Positions 14,571-22,912 of a stretch of 30,504 nucleotides of DNA are shown in pieces; the stretch's first letter is position 1, and each line of letters begins with the position of its first letter. The stretch is from Bacillota bacterium. GTDB taxonomy: Bacteria > Bacillota > Clostridia > Oscillospirales > Acutalibacteraceae. The notes under the pieces were generated by a model that saw nothing but the letters and a program-made list of their open reading frames with translations, did not search any database and was not told the origin of the DNA. The position numbers and the translations under genes were made by a program. The stretch covers positions 1-30,504 of the forward strand of contig JAQXHB010000040.1 in NCBI GenBank assembly GCA_029007015.1, in the 5' to 3' direction.

Positions 14571-14599
14571 TTGTAATCGGACGAATTATCTGTTATAAT
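14571..14599 (+). promoter_or_regulatory. Promoter of the sugar ABC ATPase gene
   Basis: TTGTAA (14571-14576), 17-nt spacer, perfect TATAAT (14594-14599). The transcript would start near 14606, giving a leader of about 54 nt. Confidence 0.78.
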
Positions 14600-14619
14600 T
14601 GTTGCAGTATAAAAAATAT

Positions 14620-14638
14620 AAGGGGCAAAGTGTCCCTT
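14620..14638 (+). promoter_or_regulatory. Leader hairpin before the sugar ABC ATPase gene
   Basis: AAGGGGC (14620-14626), loop AAAGT, GTCCCTT (14632-14638): seven pairs, one of them G-U, ending 7 nt before the GGAGG Shine-Dalgarno. It could adjust translation of the ATPase. Confidence 0.4.
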
Positions 14639-14659
14639 TGATGTGGAGGTAAATATTTC

Positions 14660-15808
14660 ATGGCAAGTGTATCACTCAAAAATATTTGCAAGAAGTATCA
14701 GGGTAATGTACTGGCTGTTTCAGACTTCAACCTTGAGATTAAGGACAAGGAGTTTATCATTCTGGTCGGCCCTTCCGGCTGCGGTAAGTCGACCACTCTG
14801 CGTATGATTGCCGGCCTTGAGGAGATATCCGACGGCGAACTCTACATCGGTGACAAACTGGTTAACGATGTAGCACCCAAGGACAGAGACATCGCAATGG
14901 TGTTCCAGAACTATGCTCTGTATCCGCACATGACCGTATTTGAGAACATGGCTTTCGGCCTCAAGTTGCGCAAGACTCCTAAGGACGAGATAAAGCGCCG
15001 CGTTGAGGAGGCTGCACGCGTGCTCGACATCAGCCACCTGCTTGACCGCAAACCGAAGGCTTTGTCGGGCGGTCAGCGCCAGCGTGTTGCTCTGGGACGC
15101 GCCATCGTCCGCGAGCCTAAGGTATTCCTGCTCGACGAGCCGTTGTCCAATTTGGACGCCAAACTGCGTGCGCAGATGAGAACCGAGTTGTCCAAACTTC
15201 ACAAGCGCATCGGAACCACCTTCATTTATGTAACCCACGACCAGACCGAGGCTATGACAATGGGCGACCGCATCGTTGTTATGAAGGACGGTCTTATTCA
15301 GCAGGTCGATACCCCGACCAAGTTGTATGACAAGCCGGCCAACAAGTTTGTTGCGGGCTTCATCGGCTCGCCGCAGATGAACTTCATCGAGGGCATGCTC
15401 CTGCGTGAGGGCGAGGATATCTTCTTTGAGTTCGGCACCGAGGATACCAAGACTCGCAAGGGCGTTAAGTACAAGATTAAACTGCCGGCCGATAAGAATT
15501 ACAAGAACCGCCTCGACCCGTACATCGAGGATGAGAAGCCGGTCATCGCCGGTATCCGTCCCGAGCATGTTCTGGACAATGACGAGTTTGTCAAGGCTCA
15601 CCCCGAAACAGCAGTCGACGCACATGTTGACGTTGCCGAGATGATGGGCGCCGAGACATATCTGTATATGACCTGCGAGGGTTATGTCATCAATGCCCGC
15701 GTCGAGCCCAAGACTATGACCCGCGCCGGCGACGACATCACCATTGCGTTCCGCTCTGAGTTCATGCACTTCTTTGATGCAGAAACCGAAAAGACTATTG
15801 TTAACTGA
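14660..15808 (+). CDS. msmX: Sugar ABC transporter ATP-binding protein, UgpC/MsmX type
   Basis: A 382-residue ATPase of the CUT1 carbohydrate importer family. Walker A GPSGCGKST is at 37-45, the Q-loop at FQNYALYP (82-89), signature LSGGQ at 135-139, Walker B VFLLDEP at 155-161 with E160, H-loop H193. The C-terminal third (about 235-382) is the TOBE/MalK regulatory region (GSPQMNF, GIRPEHV, EMMGAETYLY). No permease or binding-protein gene adjoins it. In Firmicutes such orphan ATPases serve several sugar importers (MsmX, MsmK), which is the likely role here. It has its own promoter, a leader hairpin and a strong terminator. Confidence 0.93.
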   Translation: MASVSLKNICKKYQGNVLAVSDFNLEIKDKEFIILVGPSGCGKSTTLRMIAGLEEISDGELYIGDKLVNDVAPKDRDIAMVFQNYALYPHMTVFENMAFGLKLRKTPKDEIKRRVEEAARVLDISHLLDRKPKALSGGQRQRVALGRAIVREPKVFLLDEPLSNLDAKLRAQMRTELSKLHKRIGTTFIYVTHDQTEAMTMGDRIVVMKDGLIQQVDTPTKLYDKPANKFVAGFIGSPQMNFIEGMLLREGEDIFFEFGTEDTKTRKGVKYKIKLPADKNYKNRLDPYIEDEKPVIAGIRPEHVLDNDEFVKAHPETAVDAHVDVAEMMGAETYLYMTCEGYVINARVEPKTMTRAGDDITIAFRSEFMHFFDAETEKTIVN

Positions 15809-15823
15809 TAATTCGGCTTTTAA

Positions 15824-15863
15824 GGCCGCAGGCAAGTCAACCGATTTGCCTGCGGCCCGTTTT
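15824..15863 (+). terminator. Intrinsic terminator after the sugar ABC ATPase
   Basis: GGCCGCAGGCAA (15824-15835) and TTGCCTGCGGCC (15846-15857) form a perfect 12-bp stem with a 10-nt loop, followed by CGTTTTC. Confidence 0.9.
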
Positions 15864-15868
15864 CGCTA

Positions 15869-16135
15869 TTATATTATTTGCATTACGACCGATACTGCGA
15901 GCGCCGCCGACAACAGAATTATCAGTGCTATCAGCGCTCTGCGGCTGATTCGGTACTTTTTGCGCTTTGCAATGGGCGGCGCGCCAAAGGAGTTTACAAT
16001 TTTGACCGCCTCGTTTTGCAGTTTGTGCGTCGACTGCGAACTGTAACTGCTGCTTACAAATAAAAGCGCTTTTTCAAAGTATTTACTGCCGGTATCGTTG
16101 ATTTCGATTATCTGCTTATTTACGCCGCGTATCAC
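15869..16135 (-). CDS. Small tail-anchored-like membrane protein, function unknown
   Basis: 88 residues starting at GTG 16135 with AAAGGG about 10 nt upstream. A soluble polar N-terminal part (1-56) is followed by the basic stretch KRKKYRISRR (57-66) and one C-terminal hydrophobic helix (67-86) that nearly ends the protein. The positive patch before the helix predicts a cytoplasmic N-terminus and insertion by the tail. I recognise no family. It stands alone, convergent to the ABC ATPase gene. A TTGCCA/AATACT pair with 17-nt spacing upstream on the minus strand is a weak promoter candidate. Confidence 0.6.
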   Translation of the reverse strand: MIRGVNKQIIEINDTGSKYFEKALLFVSSSYSSQSTHKLQNEAVKIVNSFGAPPIAKRKKYRISRRALIALIILLSAALAVSVVMQII

Positions 16136-16571
16136 CTGTTATCATCCCTTTGTAAGTATTGTTCACGCAAATATTTTTGGCAAATTTTTTCGCATATATT
16201 CAAGCGGCGAAAATATGCGCGTATGTATAAATTTTTATGGTGCGAAAAACAAATTTCGGCCGAAAATATTACTATTTGTATAATGGTCTTGTTAACATAA
16301 TTTGTGTTCAAAACTCTGTTCAAAATGTTTATAAGTGGCTAAAAATCAGGGAATTTTCGTCAAATCGAGGTAATTTTCGACCCATTTATTAACATACGGC
16401 GAGTAATAAATAATGGATATCCATGAAATACAAACAGTTGTTTTTGTGAAAAATATACGCATAAGCGCCAAACACATATTCGGCGCAAATCGAGCAATAT
16501 GTCTTGCTTTTTTCGTGTAAAAGAGGCATAATAAAACTGTATAAACAATTTGTTGCGGAAGGTGTTCTGTT
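16136..16571. other. 436-nt AT-rich spacer with repeated ATTTTCG motifs and palindromes
   Basis: No convincing gene is present. The spacer contains ATTTTCG at 16353-16359 and 16373-16379 (direct repeat, 20-bp period) and its complement CGAAAAT at 16208-16214 and 16261-16267. TTTCGGCCGAAA at 16254-16265 is a perfect 12-bp palindrome. CGCATATATTC (from 16189) and GAAAATATGCG (to 16219) form an imperfect 11-bp inverted repeat. Confidence 0.5.
16504..16532 (+). promoter_or_regulatory. Promoter candidate for the SDR-alr-lacZ operon
   Basis: TTGCTT (16504-16509), 17-nt spacer, CATAAT (16527-16532, five of six). The start would fall near 16539, about 33 nt before the TTG start codon at 16572. Confidence 0.5.
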
Positions 16572-17285
16572 TTGGCAAAGACGGTGCTGATAACCGGCGG
16601 AACGCGCGGCATTGGCAGAGCGTGCGCCGAGAGATTTATGAGTGATGGCTACAATGTTGCGGTTATTTACAAAGCCGATGAACATTCGGCGGCCGATATG
16701 CGGCGCGAGGGGTACATGGCGGTCAAGGCCGACATTGCCGAGCGTGAGCAGGTGGCTGACGCTGTGCGTTTGGTTGCGGACGCATTTGGTGTTATTGATG
16801 TGCTGGTGTGCAACGCCGGCATATCGTACATAGCGCCGGTGCTCGGCACCGAGCCGGAGCGAGCCGACCGCCTGATCAATGTAAATCTCGGCGGTGTTAT
16901 GCAGTGCTGCCGCGAGGCATTGCCGCACATCATTGAGCGGCGGGGTGCTATCGTGACCGTCTCGTCCATGTGGGGCCAGGTCGGCGCGTCGTGCGAGGCC
17001 TACTATTCGGCGGCCAAGGCGGGGGTAATCGGCTGGACCAAAGCATTGGCCAAGGAACTCGGCCCGTCAGGGGTGCGTGTCAACTGTGTCGCGCCCGGCG
17101 TAATTGACACCGATATGAACGCCGGCCTTGATGCTGACACCGTGGCGCAACTTTGCGCCGAGACGCCGCTCGGCAGAATGGGCACGGCCGCGGATGTGGC
17201 CGCCGCAGTGGCCTTTTTGTCCGGCGACGACAGCCGCTTTATAACCGGTCAGGTGCTCGGCGTGAACGGCGGCCTGATAATATGA
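16572..17285 (+). CDS. SDR oxidoreductase, FabG-like; probable EF-P 5-aminopentanone reductase (YmfI type)
   Basis: A 237-residue classical short-chain dehydrogenase. The NAD(P) motif TGGTRGIG is at 8-15, NAG at 81-83, catalytic Ser at 131/132, Y145 and K149 (YSAAK). The run SSMWGQVGASCE, followed by TKALAKELGPSGVRVNCVAP and GVIDTDMN, is as I remember it from clostridial relatives of B. subtilis YmfI, which reduces the aminopentanone group on elongation factor P; general 3-oxoacyl-ACP reductase FabG is the alternative. It lacks fab neighbours, which slightly favours the first. TTG start with GGAAGG 9 nt upstream. alr follows after 14 nt. Confidence 0.8.
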   Translation: MAKTVLITGGTRGIGRACAERFMSDGYNVAVIYKADEHSAADMRREGYMAVKADIAEREQVADAVRLVADAFGVIDVLVCNAGISYIAPVLGTEPERADRLINVNLGGVMQCCREALPHIIERRGAIVTVSSMWGQVGASCEAYYSAAKAGVIGWTKALAKELGPSGVRVNCVAPGVIDTDMNAGLDADTVAQLCAETPLGRMGTAADVAAAVAFLSGDDSRFITGQVLGVNGGLII

Positions 17286-17299
17286 TGAGGTGCTGACTT

Positions 17300-18415
17300 A
17301 TGATAGATACACACAGAACATGGGCTGAAATCAGCCTTGATAATTTGTCGCACAATTTTAAGTGCGTGCGACAGGCGACCGATGCCATGATTATGTCGGT
17401 GGTCAAGGCTGACGCATACGGCCACGGCATGGCGCGGGTGGCCGAGCGGCTTGCACAGGAGGGCACCGAGTGGTTTGCCGTGTCCAATATTTCAGAGGCG
17501 CTGGAACTGCGCGCCTGTGTAGACAAGCCAATATTGATATTGGGCTACACGCCGCCTGAGTGCGCGCGCGAGTTGTGCAACAACAATATATCTCAGGCGG
17601 TTTATTCGCCTGAGTATGCCGACAGTCTTTCGCGGTACGCGTCGACGGGCGGCGTGCGTGTCAAGATACATATAAAGATTGATACCGGTATGCACCGCAT
17701 CGGCTTTGACAGCGCCACTGCCGCCGACGAGGTGCAGCGTGTCTGTGAATTGCCGGCGCTGGAGCCGGAGGGAGTGTTTACCCACTTTGCCTCGGCCGAT
17801 ATGGACGGTGACGAGAACGGCGAGTATACCCGTGGCCAGTTTGAACACTTCACATCGGTCATAGATGAGTTGGGTGAGCGCGGCATACATTTTCAGGTGC
17901 GCCACTGCTGTAATTCGGCGGCCATCTTCACCCAGCCGCAAATGCACCTCGACATGGTGCGTGCCGGCATCGTACTCTACGGGCTGGAGCCGTCCGCTGA
18001 GGTCAAATTGCCTCAGTTGCTGCCGGTTATGCAACTCAGGAGCGAGGTGTCGATGGTCAAAAAGTTGCCTGCCGGATGTGACATCAGTTACGGCCGCACC
18101 TATACGACCGACCGCCCGACACGAGTGGCCACAGTCGCTATTGGCTACGCCGACGGATACCAGCGCGCATACAGCCGCGAAGGGTATATGTTGGTCAACG
18201 GCCAAGCGGCCAAGATAATCGGCCGCGTGTGCATGGACCAACTCATGCTCGATGTCACCGATATCGACGGCGTCAGTCAGGGCGACGAGGTGACTGTTTT
18301 CGGCCGCGACCACGGGCGTGAATTGTCGGTCAATCAATTGGCCAAATGGGGCGGCACCATCAACTATGAGTGCATTTGCCTGATAGGTAAGCGCGTGCCG
18401 CGCGTTTATATCTGA
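17300..18415 (+). CDS. alr: Alanine racemase
   Basis: Converts L- to D-alanine for peptidoglycan using PLP. The 371-residue protein has the PLP lysine K36 in VVKADAYGHG, the catalytic tyrosine Y264 in SYGRTY on the opposite domain, and the conserved GRVCMDQ at 308-314 near the active site entrance. DTGMHRIGF (128-136) and the RAGIVLYGLEP strand (221-231) are also typical. Length and domain order (N-terminal TIM barrel, C-terminal beta domain) are complete. GAGGTG stands 7 nt before the ATG. It is the middle gene of a three-gene run; lacZ starts 26 nt downstream. Confidence 0.96.
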   Translation: MIDTHRTWAEISLDNLSHNFKCVRQATDAMIMSVVKADAYGHGMARVAERLAQEGTEWFAVSNISEALELRACVDKPILILGYTPPECARELCNNNISQAVYSPEYADSLSRYASTGGVRVKIHIKIDTGMHRIGFDSATAADEVQRVCELPALEPEGVFTHFASADMDGDENGEYTRGQFEHFTSVIDELGERGIHFQVRHCCNSAAIFTQPQMHLDMVRAGIVLYGLEPSAEVKLPQLLPVMQLRSEVSMVKKLPAGCDISYGRTYTTDRPTRVATVAIGYADGYQRAYSREGYMLVNGQAAKIIGRVCMDQLMLDVTDIDGVSQGDEVTVFGRDHGRELSVNQLAKWGGTINYECICLIGKRVPRVYI

Positions 18416-18441
18416 TAAAATAATTTCTGGGGGGATGACCT

Positions 18442-21400
18442 GTGAAGCCGGAAAGATACTTTGAAGACCTGAGTATACAGCATGTCGGCACCGAGGCGCC
18501 GCGCGCCTATTATATCCCGTTTGAAACGGCAACCGGCATAGTCGGCCGTCCGCGCGAGCAGTCGGCGCGGTTTGGCCTACTGACGGGTGAGTGGTGTTTC
18601 GGGTATTATAAGAGCATCGAGCGGGTGCCCGACGGCATCGTCATGCCCGAAGTGCCGCTGGCAAAGAAGCAAACCTTACATGTGCCGTCGGTGTGGCAGT
18701 TAAATGGCTTCGACCGCCCTCAGTACACCAATATCAACTATCCGTTTCCGTGTGACCCGCCCTACCTGCCGTACGATAATCCGGTTGGGGTCTATTCGCG
18801 CGATATCCGCTGCCCCGAGGAGTGGGTGGGCATGAACAAATACATGGTGTTTGAAGGGGTTGATTCCTGCTTTTACCTGTATATAAACGGATCGTTTGTC
18901 GGCTATTCCGAGGTGTCGCACTGCATCAGCGAGTTCGATGTGACTCAGTATCTGCACGAGGGTGTCAACCGCGTCTGCGTGATAGTGCTCAAGTGGTGCA
19001 CAGGCAGTTATCTTGAGGACCAGGACAAATTCAGGTACAGCGGCATATTCCGTGACTGCTATCTGCTTGCGCGCCCGAAGGGGCATATACGCGACTATGA
19101 GGTGCGCTCCGATGTTGCGCGCGATTTGCGCACGGCTGTCATTGATGTGACGGTCGATGCGGTCAATCCCGACGACGCTATACTCAGCCTGCTCAGCCCC
19201 GACGGCGAGGAGATTGCCGTGGTGAGCCCCGACAGCGACGGACATGCCTGCTTTAAGGTGGACAAGCCTTTGCTGTGGAGCGCCGAAACGCCTGAATTAT
19301 ACTCGATAATATTCGATGCGGCCGGCGAATACATTTGCGAGCGCGTCGGTCTGCGCCGCTCGTGCATCGAGGACGGCGTCTATAAAATGAACAACCGCGC
19401 TGTCAAGTTAAAGGGAGTTAACCGCCACGACAGCGACCCGTACACCGGCTGTGTTGTCGACGAAGAGCACATGATGCGTGACCTGCGGCTGATGAAGGAG
19501 CACAATATCAACGCCATTCGCACATCGCACTATCCGCCTGACCCGCGGTTTTTGCAGATGTGTGACCAATTCGGCTTCTATGTTATTGACGAGGCCGACA
19601 TCGAGTGCCACGGCATATCGGCGCTCGAACCCGATTTGCTGGCCAATCTGCCCGAGTGGTATGCGCCCATTCACGACCGCGTCGTGCGGCTGGTCGAGCG
19701 GGACAAAAACCGCGCCTGCGTTATCGGCTGGTCGGTGGGCAATGAGTCGGGCTACGGCACAAACTTTGAACGCGTCCTCAAGTGGGTGAAGGAGCGCGAC
19801 CGCTCGCGCTTTACCCACTATGAGCAAATGCACGGCGCCGACCATCCGCTGGGCGAGGCTTCTAAGGGAGCCGACACCTTTTCGCGCATGTATGCGTCGC
19901 CTGAGTACTGCCGCACCTACTGCGAGCAGTCGGACGACCCGCGGCCGATGGTGCTGTGCGAATATTCTCACGCAATGGGCAACGGCCCTGGCGATTTGCA
20001 GGATTATTGGGATGTCATTTATGCCGAGCCGCGCCATATGGGCGGCTTTGTGTGGGAGTGGTGCGACCACGCCGTCTTTGGCGGCGAGGACGAAAACGGC
20101 CGACCGAAGTTTCTCTATGGCGGAGACAGCGGCGAGGATTTGCACGATGGCAACTTCTGTGTTGACGGCTTGGTTTCGCCCGACCGAGAGCCGCATGTCG
20201 GCCTGCGCGAACTCAGAGCGGTCATTCAGCCGGTCAGGGTCGAGGCGCTCGATGATCGGCGCGGACTCTTCAAAATACATAATTTGTACGATTTTATATA
20301 TCTGTCACGGCTGGAGTGCCGGTGGGAGATGACGCGCGACGGCCAAACGGTCGACAGCGGTGTCCTTGAACCGATGGCTATTCCTCCGCACAGCAGTGAG
20401 GAGGTAGAAATCGGGTACACTTTGCCGAGCGACGGCGCCTGCTATGTGCGGCTCGTTTTCTGCCAGCGCGACACCGTCGGCCTTGTTGCCGCCGGTACCG
20501 AGTTGGCCTCTGCCCAGTTCAAACTGCCCGTCGCAGAGCGCACGCTGATGTGCGATTTGGCCGGCCGCACGCCCGAGGTCGATGATCAGGGCAACCGCAT
20601 TGTCATACGCGGCGACCGGTTTAGCCATGTGTTCGACAAGAATGCGGCCGCCTTCCGCCAACTCACCTTCAATGGAGAGAAATTGCTGGTAACGCCGATG
20701 AGTTTCAACATTTGGCGCGCGCCGACCGATAACGAGAGGGCAGATGTTGCCGAGTTGCGCCGTTTCGGATATATGCAGTCGGCGGTGCGCGTTTACGGCA
20801 CGTCGCTCGACCAGATTGACGGCGATATCGTCATCAAGAGCGAGATTGGCTTTGTCAGCAATGCAAAAGGGGTCAATGTGCGCGCCGGCGTCACATGGAC
20901 GGTCAACTGCGTGGGCGAATTGTCGCTGTCGTGCGATGTCAGTTGCCGCGAGGAGGCCGCGCCCATTCAGCGCTTTGGCGTGCGAATGGCGCTTGAGAGC
21001 CGTTACAGCACTGTCGAGTATTTCGGTTACGGCCCCGACGAGAGTTATGTTGACAAGCACCGCGCCGGTTACATCGGGCGCTTTAAGCGGCCGGTCGGCG
21101 CCATGGGCACCGATTACATCAAGCCGCAGGAAAACGGCAATCGCTACCGCACCTCATGGGCGTCGGTCACCGACGGCCACTGCGGATTGCTCATCTGCGA
21201 CGGGCCGTTTGACTTCTCCGCACTGCCCTATTCGCAGGAGGAACTGGCCGCCGCCGCTCACAATTTTGAGTTGCAGGCGCGCAACGAGCGGACAGTGCTG
21301 TGCGTCGACTATCTGCAAAGCGGTGTCGGCTCGCATAGTTGCGGCCCTGTGCTGAATGAGAAGTATCGGTTGGGGAAGGAGTTCAACTTCACCGTCACCC

Positions 21401-21498
21401 TGCGCCCAATCTTTGCCGGCGACAAGCCGGAGGAGGTGGCTGCGCGCAGATACAATCCGCGCCTCACCGACGAATATGAGCAACTGAAACTGCAATAA
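18442..21498 (+). CDS. lacZ: Beta-galactosidase, glycoside hydrolase family 2
   Basis: A 1018-residue cytoplasmic enzyme (no signal peptide) close in length to E. coli LacZ. The sugar-binding N-terminal domain (PSVWQLNGF, QYTNINYPFPCDPP, NPVGVYSRD) is followed by an immunoglobulin-like domain, a TIM barrel with the acid/base E435 (GWSVGNESGYG) and nucleophile E507 (VLCEYSHAMGN), then the C-terminal beta domains including APTDNE and a Bgal_small-type end (EYFGYGPDESYVDKH). It hydrolyses terminal beta-galactosides such as lactose or host and dietary glycans. GTG start with GGGGGGA about 6 nt upstream. It follows alr with no terminator, although the pairing has no obvious metabolic logic. Confidence 0.95.
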   Translation: MKPERYFEDLSIQHVGTEAPRAYYIPFETATGIVGRPREQSARFGLLTGEWCFGYYKSIERVPDGIVMPEVPLAKKQTLHVPSVWQLNGFDRPQYTNINYPFPCDPPYLPYDNPVGVYSRDIRCPEEWVGMNKYMVFEGVDSCFYLYINGSFVGYSEVSHCISEFDVTQYLHEGVNRVCVIVLKWCTGSYLEDQDKFRYSGIFRDCYLLARPKGHIRDYEVRSDVARDLRTAVIDVTVDAVNPDDAILSLLSPDGEEIAVVSPDSDGHACFKVDKPLLWSAETPELYSIIFDAAGEYICERVGLRRSCIEDGVYKMNNRAVKLKGVNRHDSDPYTGCVVDEEHMMRDLRLMKEHNINAIRTSHYPPDPRFLQMCDQFGFYVIDEADIECHGISALEPDLLANLPEWYAPIHDRVVRLVERDKNRACVIGWSVGNESGYGTNFERVLKWVKERDRSRFTHYEQMHGADHPLGEASKGADTFSRMYASPEYCRTYCEQSDDPRPMVLCEYSHAMGNGPGDLQDYWDVIYAEPRHMGGFVWEWCDHAVFGGEDENGRPKFLYGGDSGEDLHDGNFCVDGLVSPDREPHVGLRELRAVIQPVRVEALDDRRGLFKIHNLYDFIYLSRLECRWEMTRDGQTVDSGVLEPMAIPPHSSEEVEIGYTLPSDGACYVRLVFCQRDTVGLVAAGTELASAQFKLPVAERTLMCDLAGRTPEVDDQGNRIVIRGDRFSHVFDKNAAAFRQLTFNGEKLLVTPMSFNIWRAPTDNERADVAELRRFGYMQSAVRVYGTSLDQIDGDIVIKSEIGFVSNAKGVNVRAGVTWTVNCVGELSLSCDVSCREEAAPIQRFGVRMALESRYSTVEYFGYGPDESYVDKHRAGYIGRFKRPVGAMGTDYIKPQENGNRYRTSWASVTDGHCGLLICDGPFDFSALPYSQEELAAAAHNFELQARNERTVLCVDYLQSGVGSHSCGPVLNEKYRLGKEFNFTVTLRPIFAGDKPEEVAARRYNPRLTDEYEQLKLQ

Positions 21499-21501
21499 CA
21501 C

Positions 21502-21539
21502 AAAAAAACAGCCTGCCGGATGAAAATCCGACAGGCTGT
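21502..21539 (-). terminator. Terminator of the apgM-lexA-MATE operon
   Basis: ACAGCCTG/CAGGCTGT arms (21508-21515, 21532-21539) with an inner CCGGA/TCCG stem. Read on the minus strand it ends in a run of seven T. On the plus strand the T tract is poor, so for lacZ it is at best a weak stop. Confidence 0.8.
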
Positions 21540-21546
21540 TGTGCTC

Positions 21547-22893
21547 TTACGCTCGCTTTTTCAGGTTGTGCGTGACGACAACGGTGGTTATGGCGTTGAC
21601 TATAAATACTATCGTCCACGACACCGGATAGGATAAATACAGAACGGCCAGCGAGCGGTGTATGGCAAATATAGCAGATACCCAAAAGACTCGCAGTGCG
21701 CACACACCTATCAGCGATGTTACGGTCGGCATCAGCGAGCAGCCCATACCGCGCAGATGGTTGGCTTGCACATCCATCATTCCGCACAGCAGATATGGCA
21801 GACATATCCACCGCAGTCGCTCGATGCCGTATCCGATGGCTGTCGCGTCGCTGATATACAGATTCAAAAGGGGACGGCCAAAGATGTTGACAAGGGCGCC
21901 CAATGAAACGCCGGTCACGGCTGCTGCCGTGAGAGCATATAGATTTATCTTGTTCAGCCGGTCAAACCGCCGCGCGCCGACATTCTGCGCCGTATAGGTG
22001 GTGGTCGCCTGCGCAATGGAGTTCATTGCGGTATATACAAATCCCTCGATGCTTGCGGCGGCGCCGCTGCCGGCCATTGCTATCTTGCCAAACGAGTTGA
22101 TGCTCGACTGAATGAGAATGTTGGACAAACTGAACAGACTTGACTGCAGTCCGGCCGGCAAACCGATGCGCAGCATTTCACCGGCACAGCGATATATGCG
22201 TATTTCGCGCAGATGCAGTTTGTAACTGCCCGATGACCTGAGCAGGCACACGGTTATCATCGCGGCCGATATATATTGCGAGATGATTGTGGCCAACGCT
22301 ACGCCGTCGACCGTCATGTGGAACACGATGATGAATAACAGGTTGAGCGCGACATTTATAAGTCCCGATATGGCCAAAAATATGAGCGGCCGGCGCGAAT
22401 CACCGACGGCGCGCAGTATCGCCGCAAAGAAGTTATACACCATATTGGCCGGCATACCGAGAAAAATTATTTTGAGATAAAGGGTTGACAGGTCGATGAC
22501 ATCGGCCGGCGAGCCCATTAGTTGCAATAGCGGCTTGGCCGTAAAAAATCCGCCAACGGCAACGGCGACGCCGCTCAAAGCGGCCAGCACAGCGGCGGTG
22601 TGAACGCTCTCAAAGACCATTCGGCTGTCGCGCGCGCCATATGCGCGTGATATGACCACGCTGGCTCCCACCGACAGTCCCATAAAGAAGTTGACCAGCA
22701 GGTTGGTCAGCGCTCCGGTTGAACTGACTGCCGCGACCGACGCGTCGCCGGCAAAATTACCCACAACGATGATGTCGGCGGCATTGTACAGCAGTTGCAG
22801 CAATCCCGTGAACATTATCGGCAGGGAGAAGGCGATGAGCGGCCCCAAAATTTTGCCGTTACACATATCAATGTTTCTCTGGTTGTTGAACAT
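21547..22893 (-). CDS. MATE family efflux transporter
   Basis: A 448-residue, 12-helix membrane protein. The N-terminus (NGKILGPLIAFSLPIMFTGLLQLLYNAADIIVVG) and the repeat-half motifs (GAGDARRP-like VGDSRRPLIFLAISGLINVALNLLFI, and GLPAGLQSSLFSLSNILIQ in the second half) are typical of MatE domains in Firmicutes. Such transporters export drugs, dyes or metabolites by Na+ or H+ antiport; the substrate is unknown. GGTGAT stands about 6 nt before the ATG. It begins 19 nt after lexA with no terminator between, so it is probably in the LexA-controlled unit. Confidence 0.9.
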   Translation of the reverse strand: MFNNQRNIDMCNGKILGPLIAFSLPIMFTGLLQLLYNAADIIVVGNFAGDASVAAVSSTGALTNLLVNFFMGLSVGASVVISRAYGARDSRMVFESVHTAAVLAALSGVAVAVGGFFTAKPLLQLMGSPADVIDLSTLYLKIIFLGMPANMVYNFFAAILRAVGDSRRPLIFLAISGLINVALNLLFIIVFHMTVDGVALATIISQYISAAMITVCLLRSSGSYKLHLREIRIYRCAGEMLRIGLPAGLQSSLFSLSNILIQSSINSFGKIAMAGSGAAASIEGFVYTAMNSIAQATTTYTAQNVGARRFDRLNKINLYALTAAAVTGVSLGALVNIFGRPLLNLYISDATAIGYGIERLRWICLPYLLCGMMDVQANHLRGMGCSLMPTVTSLIGVCALRVFWVSAIFAIHRSLAVLYLSYPVSWTIVFIVNAITTVVVTHNLKKRA

Positions 22894-22912
22894 TTATATC
22901 ACCAATAGACAA

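Noticed and set aside
14720..15835. Long minus-strand open frame (371 codons) opposite the sugar ABC ATPase gene
   Set aside because: It is an antisense shadow produced by the biased codon use of the real gene; it has no domain, no ribosome-binding site and a low-quality translation.
16346..16612. Minus-strand frame of 88 codons in the 16136-16571 spacer
   Set aside because: No ribosome-binding site, it overlaps the SDR start, and the composition looks like translated AT-rich spacer.
17492..18532. Minus-strand open frame of 346 codons opposite alr
   Set aside because: Antisense shadow of an unmistakable alanine racemase. The same applies to long frames opposite idh (6265-7080) and lacZ (19408-20280, 20305-21060).
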